From: an uncultured Prevotella sp.
Lineage (GTDB): Bacteria; Bacteroidota; Bacteroidia; Bacteroidales; Bacteroidaceae
NCBI GenBank assembly: GCA_946183415.1
Contig: CAMHAM010000011.1
Span: 1-64,000, forward strand
Reading direction: 5' to 3'
DNA length: 64,000 bases
A model generated the notes under the pieces. That model was not told where the DNA came from. It saw only the letters and a list, made by a program, of their open reading frames with translations, and made no database searches. A program made the position numbers and the translations under genes. Positions 38,026 to 45,508 of this stretch are shown here, piece by piece. Each line of letters begins with the position of its first letter. Within the stretch, counting starts at the first letter, position 1.

Positions 38026-39477
38026 ATGGTATTTTCTGACTTGTTCTTCCTGTTCGTCTTCCTCCCTGCGTTTGCCTTGTGCTACCTGGCAGCTGCATGG
38101 ATTGACAGACAAATACCAATGGAAGAAACAGGAGAGCATAGTCATCTGCTACAGAACTCAACTCTCGTCGTCTTCTCGCTGATCTTCTATGCCTGGGGCG
38201 AACCTGTCTATGTGTTCCTCATGCTGTTCTGTGTATTGGTAAACTATCTGGCGGGACTTGGCATCAACAGTCAGACGGGAGGTGCTCGCCGTTGGGCTTT
38301 AGCAGTCGGACTAACAGGAAACATTCTGATACTCAGCACCTTTAAATATCTGAGTTTCTTCGCCCAACAGTTGAATGCCCTCGGCGTCGAGGTGGCAGAC
38401 CCTAAGATCTCGCTGCCCATCGGTATCAGCTTCTACACGTTCCAGTCTATCTCCTATCTGATTGACGTCTATCGCCGTGAGGCCCCTGTGCAACGGCATT
38501 TCGGCAATCTGCTGCTCTATATCTCCATGTTCCCACAGTTGATTGCCGGACCTATCGTCCGCTATAATACCGTAGCCCGAGAGATCAACAACCGCCATAT
38601 ATCCTCCAGCGACGTAGCAGAGGGCATGTACCGCTTTATGATCGGTCTCGGCAAGAAGGTGATTCTGGCTAATCAGCTGTCAGATATTTCTGATCAGTTC
38701 CTGGCCAATAACCTGCAAGACCTGACGACGACAGGTTCGTGGGTTGGTATTGTGGCCTTTACCCTGCAGATATACTTCGATTTCTCAGGTTATAGTGATA
38801 TGGCCATAGGTCTTGGGCGTTGTCTGGGTTTCCATTTCAACGAGAACTTCCGCCATCCTTATTGCTGCAACTCCATCACTGACTTCTGGCGGCGGTGGCA
38901 TATCTCGCTCGGCAGCTTCTTCCGCGACTATGTCTATATCCCTATGGGCGGAAACCGCAGTCACCAGGCACTGAACATCCTCGTGGTATGGTTCCTCACA
39001 GGTATGTGGCACGGTGCCAGCTGGAACTTCATCATCTGGGGTGTTTACTTCGGATTCATCGTCACCTTAGAGAAATATACGCTCTTACGCGTACATCGTT
39101 ATATACCTTCACCCCTACTCCACCTCTATAGCTTAGTGCTGGTGGTGATTGGCTGGGGCATCTTCTATTTCGACGACAGCAGCAGGATGATGCGCTTTTT
39201 CCAGATCTGTTTTGGTCAAGAAGGCAGTTTCCATGACTTCGTCACCATCAGTGCACTGATGGACAACTGTTGGCTATGGGTGGTCTGCCTGCTGTTCTGT
39301 ATGCCCATCCGCCATTGGACTGGCGCATTGTGGCAGCGAATCGCGCATCAAGGGGGCTTTATCCATGAATCCCTGCTGTTCGTTTCCCGCCTGGCTATCT
39401 CTGCGTTCCTGTTGATACTCAGCGTGGCCTTGTTAGTAGGTGCCACCAACAATGCTTTTATTTACACCAGATTCTGA
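38026..39477 (+). CDS. MBOAT O-acyltransferase (AlgI-like)
   Basis: A 483-residue membrane protein with about ten helices. The conserved MBOAT core ISFYTFQSISYLIDVYR, the FFRDYVYIPMGGNR loop and the catalytic histidine in FLTGMWHGASWNF (about residue 328) are present. AlgI-type proteins pass acetyl groups across the inner membrane for transfer to exopolysaccharide. It starts ten bases after the SGNH gene, and the first DHHW gene follows by ten bases, so the four genes form one operon. Confidence 0.92.
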   Translation: MVFSDLFFLFVFLPAFALCYLAAAWIDRQIPMEETGEHSHLLQNSTLVVFSLIFYAWGEPVYVFLMLFCVLVNYLAGLGINSQTGGARRWALAVGLTGNILILSTFKYLSFFAQQLNALGVEVADPKISLPIGISFYTFQSISYLIDVYRREAPVQRHFGNLLLYISMFPQLIAGPIVRYNTVAREINNRHISSSDVAEGMYRFMIGLGKKVILANQLSDISDQFLANNLQDLTTTGSWVGIVAFTLQIYFDFSGYSDMAIGLGRCLGFHFNENFRHPYCCNSITDFWRRWHISLGSFFRDYVYIPMGGNRSHQALNILVVWFLTGMWHGASWNFIIWGVYFGFIVTLEKYTLLRVHRYIPSPLLHLYSLVLVVIGWGIFYFDDSSRMMRFFQICFGQEGSFHDFVTISALMDNCWLWVVCLLFCMPIRHWTGALWQRIAHQGGFIHESLLFVSRLAISAFLLILSVALLVGATNNAFIYTRF

Positions 39478-39487
39478 CGACATAGAT

Positions 39488-40528
39488 ATGAAACGACTCC
39501 TCCTGACACTCTGCCTCCTGACAACCGTCATCAGCATCATGACAGCACAGAATGTGCGACGTGTGCGTCGTGGTATTATCCTGGTTGATACAGGTATGAC
39601 CGTCAGAGCCATAGAACCTTATAAAGGCAATCCGGATAACGGCGCCGGCTATGCAGGCATCGTCAATCGATACAAGCGGACCTTCCCCCAGGTGAATGTC
39701 TACTGCATGGTGATTCCCAATGCCGTAGCCTACTATTGCCCAGACTCAGTACAGAGTTGGACACAGACAGAGCGCCCGGCCATCAAGGAAATACTGTCCA
39801 AGCTATCCGCAGATGTCAAGGCCGTTGATATCTACGACACACTAAAGGCTCACATCTCAGAGCCCATCTACTCCCGTACAGACCACCACTGGTCACCGCT
39901 CGGTGCCTACTATGCTGCTCGGCAATTTTCGCAGGCCGCCGGCATCGAATTTAAAGACTTGACAGCCTATGAACCACGTGCCATCCGTAACTACGTCGGC
40001 AGCATGTACACGTTCTCACGCGAGATGGCCATCAAGAACGCCCCAGAAGACTTCGTCTATTATGTGCCACGCGATTCAGACTACTCAGCTACGCACATTA
40101 CTTATAAGAGACAGTCAAAGAAAATCGGCCGCAGAAGATGGAAGCGTTTCCTGACAGCCAGTGAACCTGAGACTTTCAGCTTCTTCCGTAACTATGAGGA
40201 TGGCGACGCCAATGCCTATTGCACCTTCATGGGAGGTGATATGAATACTACCAGCATCAAGACGGCTGTCCGCAACAACCGTCGCCTGCTGATTCTCAAG
40301 GACAGCTATGGCAACGCACTACCCCCGTATCTTTTCGCTTCGTTTGAGGAAATACATGTTGTTGATTGTCGCTATTTCCTGCAGAACATGGTCGACTTCG
40401 TGAACAATCATGCCATTACCGATATTCTCTTTGCCAACAACCTGATCCACGCCTCAATGGCTAAGACCAGTCTGGCCTACACACGTTATCTCACCCAGAA
40501 AACCACTACACAACATGAGATTCAGTAA
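39488..40528 (+). CDS. DHHW-family exported protein (AlgJ/AlgX-like), short form
   Basis: A 346-residue exported protein with a signal peptide ending near TAQN. It carries the DHHW motif in RTDHHWSPLGAYYAAR, ahead of GSMYTFSREMAI and the later ILKDSYGNALPP. DHHW proteins have an SGNH-like fold and are periplasmic acetyl-transfer partners of MBOAT proteins. This copy lacks the N-terminal roughly 100 residues found in the next gene. The ATG at 39488 gives a typical signal peptide; longer in-frame starts overlap the MBOAT gene. Confidence 0.85.
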   Translation: MKRLLLTLCLLTTVISIMTAQNVRRVRRGIILVDTGMTVRAIEPYKGNPDNGAGYAGIVNRYKRTFPQVNVYCMVIPNAVAYYCPDSVQSWTQTERPAIKEILSKLSADVKAVDIYDTLKAHISEPIYSRTDHHWSPLGAYYAARQFSQAAGIEFKDLTAYEPRAIRNYVGSMYTFSREMAIKNAPEDFVYYVPRDSDYSATHITYKRQSKKIGRRRWKRFLTASEPETFSFFRNYEDGDANAYCTFMGGDMNTTSIKTAVRNNRRLLILKDSYGNALPPYLFASFEEIHVVDCRYFLQNMVDFVNNHAITDILFANNLIHASMAKTSLAYTRYLTQKTTTQHEIQ

Positions 40529-41978
40529 AGCCTACATATTTCTCTTCTGCGTATTGTTCGCCGCCTTGGCGGTAGTCTTCAATACCTTCCCTCGAAGTGC
40601 TTATTCTGAGCTGGAGAAGCGTGAGCTGAAAAGATTCCCCCTATTCTCCCCTGAGAAATTGCTCGACGGGTCGTTTACAAGCGAGGTCTCTTCATGGTTC
40701 AGCGACAGCGAACCTTTCCGCGACCATTTCATGGCACTCAGCATGCAGATCAAAGACCTCATCCGGATGGAGACAGGCGAAGAGAACATCACCTTCCACG
40801 CCACAGCCAGCGATCCTGAGCCAGAAAGTCTCGAACCAACAGAAAGCACAGACGCTCAGGAAGTCCAGGAAGACTCCACCTACAACTACGAAAACCATAT
40901 AACTGCCGACGAGAATGCCAAGATTGCCAATGCCGGCATCATCATTGTAGGCACAGGTGAGAAAGTGCGCGCCCTGATGGCCTATGGCGGTACGGCCAAA
41001 GGCTGTACAGGTTACGCCAGAGCTGCCAACAAATACAAAGACACCTTCCCCGATGTCAATGTCTACTGCATGGTCATTCCTACGGCTGTGGAATATTACT
41101 GCCCAGACAAGGTGCGCAAGCGCACCCGTCCTCAGCGACCTACTATAGAGAATGTCATCAACCATCTCTCGCCAGACGTCAAACCTGTAGATATCTACGC
41201 AGCCTTAGGCGAACATGCCGACGAGGACATCTTCCTGCGCACTGACCACCACTGGGCACCGCTGGGAGCCTATTATGCTGCAGAGAAATTCGCCCAAGTG
41301 GCTGGAGTACCTTTCCGTCCGCTGTCTGATTACGAACGGAAAGTTGTGCATGGCTATGTGGGGAGCATGTACGGCTATTCCCAGGACATCTCCATCAAAA
41401 AGGCACCCGAGGACTTCGTCTACTATGTACCAAAAGGTGTCAGTTACACAACGACCTATACGAACTACACCATCGACGAGAACTATCACGTGATAGGAAT
41501 GGGTCGCCCCTACAAGGGTGTGTTCTTCTATCGTTTCAAGGATGGCAGCGGTGGCGCTTACTGCACCTTCATGGGCAGCGACACCAAGATTACCTGTGTA
41601 CGCACATCGACTCAGAACGGGCGACGGCTGCTGATCCTGAAAGACAGTTTCGGCAACGCCCTCCCAGGTTATCTTTTCTACTCATTCGAAGAGGTGCATG
41701 TGATTGATTCCCGCTATTTCACAAAGAACATGGTGGATTACGTCAATGAGAATGGTATCACCGACATCTTGTTTGCCAACAATATCTTCAAGGCCTACTC
41801 CAGTCATACCTACTCCAATTATCTGCGGTTCCTCACGCAGACAGGTGGCATCCCCAAACGGACAAAGCCCAAGGGCGACAGCCTGCAACAAGTGAAGCCT
41901 GCTGCCAAAGACAGCATCACCGCACCTGCTGCAACTATTCCCGTTGCGCCCAAAGACTCTATTTCTTCTTCTTTTTAA
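40515..41978 (+). CDS. DHHW-family protein (AlgJ/AlgX-like), long form
   Basis: A 487-residue paralogue of the preceding gene, overlapping it by 14 bases. It starts with a membrane anchor and the family phrase SAYSELEKRELKRFPLFSPE, and has RTDHHWAPLGAYYAAEK, GSMYGYSQDISIKKAPEDF and ILKDSFGNALPGY. The C-terminal tail is low-complexity (Lys/Ala/Pro/Asp). Two DHHW genes in tandem suggest two acetyl-transfer steps or a heteromer. It converges with the AsmA-like gene, overlapping it by 20 bases. Confidence 0.87.
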   Translation: MRFSKAYIFLFCVLFAALAVVFNTFPRSAYSELEKRELKRFPLFSPEKLLDGSFTSEVSSWFSDSEPFRDHFMALSMQIKDLIRMETGEENITFHATASDPEPESLEPTESTDAQEVQEDSTYNYENHITADENAKIANAGIIIVGTGEKVRALMAYGGTAKGCTGYARAANKYKDTFPDVNVYCMVIPTAVEYYCPDKVRKRTRPQRPTIENVINHLSPDVKPVDIYAALGEHADEDIFLRTDHHWAPLGAYYAAEKFAQVAGVPFRPLSDYERKVVHGYVGSMYGYSQDISIKKAPEDFVYYVPKGVSYTTTYTNYTIDENYHVIGMGRPYKGVFFYRFKDGSGGAYCTFMGSDTKITCVRTSTQNGRRLLILKDSFGNALPGYLFYSFEEVHVIDSRYFTKNMVDYVNENGITDILFANNIFKAYSSHTYSNYLRFLTQTGGIPKRTKPKGDSLQQVKPAAKDSITAPAATIPVAPKDSISSSF

Positions 41979-43863
41979 AAGGATTGAGTTTGCTGAAGTC
42001 GATGATTTCCTTCATTTTGACCTTCACCTTTGGCTTCACCTTGAGAGTACTCATCTTGTCGATATCAGAGATAGAGAAGTCGCATGCCCAGTCTAAGCCC
42101 TTATTCGCCTGATTGATATTGCCTTCGATTTGTCCGCCATTACTCTGGATGGCGACATTCAGGTTCTTGATCTTCACCCCCTTATAACTGGCCTCACGGA
42201 CAACGGCGTTGACATTGCCGATAGGCATTTTCCCACCGTATTTCTTTCGCATCTGCGCAGTCCTTTCCTTGTGGATATCGATCTTGAAATTAGCATTCAC
42301 CGACACGTCGCCTATATCCTTCATCTCCAGCACTTTTCCCAAATGGATACGACCAGTATTTGCAGAGCCTGTGAGATATTTATCGTTCTCATCAATAGCG
42401 AAGTTGAAGTTTAGGCTGCCGGCTGCCGTTCCCACATTGCCCTGAAACTCCTCACGCTTCCATAACACAGCGAAATCACCTGTATAGCGGATGTCTCCCA
42501 GATTCTTCAACTGTTTCATCATCAGTTTCTTACCAGCAAACATACTGATAATCTCCTCCTTGATATCGCCTTTTGCCAGCATGTCCTTTACATGGAACCG
42601 TACTTCCATATCTTCAGGCACATTCAGATGCGTGATCCCCCCATCAGCATGGATGGTCAGACGCTTGTCTGGACTATGCACCTCGACATTCTTGAACACA
42701 AGGGTGGTATCCGTACCACTGAACAGCACGCTCAGCTCCAAAGGCATCGTAAAGTTCTTCAGCACAGGTGCAAACGGGCGGGAGATATCTTTTAGGTATG
42801 TCGTTCCCTTGATCAGAGATGTCTGAAAGGCGAATTTCCGTCCCTCCTTCTTGCTGGGTAACTGAATCGTGGCACTGTCGAATCTCAGTATCGTACTGTC
42901 CTGCTGCAAGGTAATATCGCTCAGATGAGCGGCTTTCTTATTAATGCCGGCACGGAACTTCAGAGTCTTCACATTGAAACCAGTAATAGTATCCACTGCC
43001 TCAAACTTCGTCATCGAGATATTGGCAGTATCCTTGCCCAGATGATTCAGCGTCAGCTCCATATTGGCCTGGATATCAAGATGACCAGCATCGAAATAGC
43101 CTCGCTTAGGTTTGCCTGCATTCTTGCGGGGCAGATGGTTGTCGAGAACAAGGTGCATACCGTCAATCTTTACCTGCTGGCTGTCATCCTTGCCGAGGAC
43201 AGCAATCTGACCGATGTCAACGCGTCCTGTCTGAGGGCCTTTCTTCGTCACGAAATCCACCTTGCCCTGCAAATGGCGGATGGAACCCTCCTGGTTACCC
43301 GTCCAGTGCTTCTCATAGTTGAGATTGCCAAGATAGAAAGTATCCTCGTTGAATACGACATCGATTTCCGATACTTCCACCTTGCTGACATCCAACGAGA
43401 GCTTCTTCTTTTTCTTTTCTTCTCCTTCTTTCTTGTCCTTCTTGGGCTTATCACTCTTGAAAGCATCCAGTACGAATTGGTAGTTGGCCTCACCATCCTT
43501 TGGCTTATAAAGTCTGGCTTTGACCCCGTCGAGTTCTACAGAAGAAATCTGAATGTGATTTCTGAGAAGTCCCCAAAGATCAAGATTGACCGACAAACGA
43601 CCAACCTGCAGCATTTTCCGCTGCTCACGATCCTCAATATCAACTCCCAACAGGTTTGCGTCAAAAGTCAGGAGATTGATACTGACACTATCAATCTTGA
43701 CCTTTGTCTGAAGGCGGTCTGCCAGTGCCTCCGTCGAATAGTCCAGCATCTTCTTCTGGAAAGAGCTGGAGTTGAAAACAAATGCAGCACCCAACAAGAT
43801 GACCACAATGACAGCTGCCAAAATACCAAGAATTTTCAGTCCAAGAATAACAAATCGTTTCAT
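41959..43863 (-). CDS. AsmA-like inner-membrane/periplasmic protein
   Basis: A 634-residue protein with one N-terminal membrane helix (ILGLKILGILAAVIVVILL), then AsmA/TamB-type beta-rich repeats such as LLGVDIEDREQRKMLQVG and NLDLWGLLRNHIQISSVELD. A Lys/Glu-rich stretch (KPKKDKKEGEEKKKKKLSL) sits in the linker. The tail ends KLNPFKKKKK. Such proteins are thought to help move lipids between membranes or to affect outer-membrane assembly. It has its own -7 box and is divergent from the Fur-family gene. Confidence 0.83.
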   Translation of the reverse strand: MKRFVILGLKILGILAAVIVVILLGAAFVFNSSSFQKKMLDYSTEALADRLQTKVKIDSVSINLLTFDANLLGVDIEDREQRKMLQVGRLSVNLDLWGLLRNHIQISSVELDGVKARLYKPKDGEANYQFVLDAFKSDKPKKDKKEGEEKKKKKLSLDVSKVEVSEIDVVFNEDTFYLGNLNYEKHWTGNQEGSIRHLQGKVDFVTKKGPQTGRVDIGQIAVLGKDDSQQVKIDGMHLVLDNHLPRKNAGKPKRGYFDAGHLDIQANMELTLNHLGKDTANISMTKFEAVDTITGFNVKTLKFRAGINKKAAHLSDITLQQDSTILRFDSATIQLPSKKEGRKFAFQTSLIKGTTYLKDISRPFAPVLKNFTMPLELSVLFSGTDTTLVFKNVEVHSPDKRLTIHADGGITHLNVPEDMEVRFHVKDMLAKGDIKEEIISMFAGKKLMMKQLKNLGDIRYTGDFAVLWKREEFQGNVGTAAGSLNFNFAIDENDKYLTGSANTGRIHLGKVLEMKDIGDVSVNANFKIDIHKERTAQMRKKYGGKMPIGNVNAVVREASYKGVKIKNLNVAIQSNGGQIEGNINQANKGLDWACDFSISDIDKMSTLKVKPKVKVKMKEIIDFSKLNPFKKKKK

Positions 43864-43882
43864 CGCTTAGCTTTTTTGTTTG

Positions 43883-43890
43883 CAAAGATA
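43883..43890 (-). promoter_or_regulatory. -7 box TATCTTTG for the AsmA-like gene
   Basis: Minus-strand TATCTTTG ends 20 bases before the ATG at 43863. Confidence 0.65.
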
Positions 43891-43912
43891 CAAATAATTC
43901 TCAATAATTTCG

Positions 43913-43920
43913 TAACTTTG
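43913..43920 (+). promoter_or_regulatory. -7 box TAACTTTG for the Fur-family gene
   Basis: TAACTTTG ends 30 bases before the ATG at 43950; divergent from the AsmA-like promoter. Confidence 0.6.
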
Positions 43921-43949
43921 TAGCCAAAAAAATATAACGTACATAAAGA

Positions 43950-44366
43950 ATGGACGAAACGACCTATGTCAAACTGCTCGAAGAGCACCATATCAAGCCC
44001 ACAGCTAACCGCATTGTGGTGGTCAAGGCCTTAGAGTCTTCCATGCAGCCCCAGTCGCTGGCAGAACTGGAGCGGAAGATCAGCACCATCGACAAGTCGA
44101 ATATCTTCCGTGCGCTGAACCTCTTCCGTGAGCACCATCTGATTCATGCGATTGAAGGCAACAGCGATGGCACGAGATATGAACTCTGCCACAGCCACAG
44201 CCATGAACATGATGATGACCAGCATCCTCACTTCTACTGTGAGCAATGCCAGCAGACTTACTGCCTCGACTATGCAGAAGTGCCTGAGGTTAGGCTACCC
44301 GAAGGATTTGAAGCCACATCGTCGAACCTAATGATCAAGGGCATCTGCCCACACTGCAAGAGATGA
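43950..44366 (+). CDS. Fur-family transcriptional repressor
   Basis: A 138-residue metal-responsive regulator. The N-terminal winged helix (IKPTANRIVVVKALESS, then STIDKSNIFRALNLF) is followed by a metal-binding domain with a His-rich stretch CHSHSHEHDDDQHPHFYCEQ and CxxC pairs in CEQCQQTYC and GICPHCKR, which usually form a structural zinc site. Whether it senses iron, zinc, manganese or peroxide is not clear; the His-rich loop is compatible with zinc. Its stop overlaps the HAD gene by four bases. Confidence 0.9.
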   Translation: MDETTYVKLLEEHHIKPTANRIVVVKALESSMQPQSLAELERKISTIDKSNIFRALNLFREHHLIHAIEGNSDGTRYELCHSHSHEHDDDQHPHFYCEQCQQTYCLDYAEVPEVRLPEGFEATSSNLMIKGICPHCKR

Positions 44367-45067
44367 TTAACATGAACGATATACGCGTCATTGCTTTCGA
44401 TGCTGACGATACGCTTTGGGACTGCCAGTCACATTTTGAGGCTGTGGAGAATCATCTCTACGACCTCATTGCTCCTTATTGCGAGACTCCTGCAAAAGAA
44501 CTGTTCCAAACGGAGTCTGGCAATATGGCTGATCTTGGCTATGGCTGCAAGGCCTTCACCATCTCCATCGTAGAGACAGCACTTCGTGTGGCTGGTGACC
44601 ACCTATCTTCCCAACAGCTCAGCGACCTGCTCAGCCACAGCAAGAGTCTGCTCCACTTGCCTGCCACACCGTTGCCTGAGGTAGAAGAGACGTTGCAGCG
44701 TCTGCAAGCCTATCCTTATCGCCTAGTGGTCTTCACGAAAGGCGAGCTGCAGGATCAGGAGAACAAGCTTCATCGCAGTGGACTGGCCAAATACTTCTCT
44801 CACGTAGAGATCACCTCCAACAAGACAGAAGTGGAGTTCCAACAGCTCTGTGAGCACCTGGGCATCCTACCCTTCCAACTGCTGATGGTAGGCAATTCCT
44901 TGAAGAGTGATATTGCGCCTGCACTCACCATTGGCGCTTCAGCCATTCATATACCCTTCCATGTCACTTGGCAGCTGGAACATTCTGAGGACATCGAGCA
45001 CGAACGTCTCGAGAAAATCACCCATTTCAACGAAATCATAACAATTCTCAACACTCATACAGCTTAA
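44363..45067 (+). CDS. HAD-superfamily hydrolase
   Basis: A 234-residue cytoplasmic hydrolase. Motif I is VIAFDADDTLWDCQ, where the nucleophile is the first Asp; motif II includes VVFTKGEL (Thr), and motif III/IV residues lie in GNSLKSDIAPALTIGA. Its layout resembles YjjG/phosphatase-like HAD proteins acting on small phosphates. Start codons at 44363 and 44372 are both possible; the first overlaps the Fur stop, which suggests coupling. Confidence 0.85.
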   Translation: MINMNDIRVIAFDADDTLWDCQSHFEAVENHLYDLIAPYCETPAKELFQTESGNMADLGYGCKAFTISIVETALRVAGDHLSSQQLSDLLSHSKSLLHLPATPLPEVEETLQRLQAYPYRLVVFTKGELQDQENKLHRSGLAKYFSHVEITSNKTEVEFQQLCEHLGILPFQLLMVGNSLKSDIAPALTIGASAIHIPFHVTWQLEHSEDIEHERLEKITHFNEIITILNTHTA

Positions 45068-45068
45068 T

Positions 45069-45467
45069 ATGAAATATATCTTTGAAACCCGCATGGAAGT
45101 TCGCGACTACGAATGCGACATCGAAGGCATCGTCAACAATGCCAACTACCTGCACTATGCTGAGCATACCCGTCATCTGTTTCTTCGCAGTCTGGGCGTC
45201 AGCTTTGCCGCACTCCACGAACAAGGTATCGATGCCGTCGTTCACAGCATGAAACTGCAGTATAAAGTTCCCCTGCGCTGCGATGATGAGTTTATCTCGC
45301 GCCTGAACCTCAAGAAAGACGGTCTCAAGTACCTCTTCTATCAGGATATCTATCGTGCCAGCGACGAAACACTCTGTTTCCGTGCCACGGTGGAACTCGT
45401 CTGTCTGATCAACGGTCGACTTGGCAACAGTACGGAATACGACGAAGCCTTCAAAGACTTTATCTGA
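45069..45467 (+). CDS. Acyl-CoA thioesterase, 4-hydroxybenzoyl-CoA type (YbgC-like)
   Basis: A 132-residue hotdog-fold protein. Visible is the active-site segment RDYECDIEGIVNNANYLHYAEHT, split here as YECDIEGIVNNANYL and HYAEHT, in which the usual aspartate is followed by a short loop. Such enzymes hydrolyse short acyl-CoA or phospholipid-linked thioesters. It follows the HAD gene by one base and is probably in the same operon. Confidence 0.85.
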   Translation: MKYIFETRMEVRDYECDIEGIVNNANYLHYAEHTRHLFLRSLGVSFAALHEQGIDAVVHSMKLQYKVPLRCDDEFISRLNLKKDGLKYLFYQDIYRASDETLCFRATVELVCLINGRLGNSTEYDEAFKDFI

Positions 45468-45508
45468 CCTTCAAAGAAAAGAAAGAATGCGTTAGAAATA
45501 TCTGACTA

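Noticed and set aside
42925..43923. Plus-strand open frame of about 330 codons opposite the AsmA-like gene
   Set aside because: The minus-strand gene has a clear membrane helix, family repeats and a -7 box; the plus frame has none.
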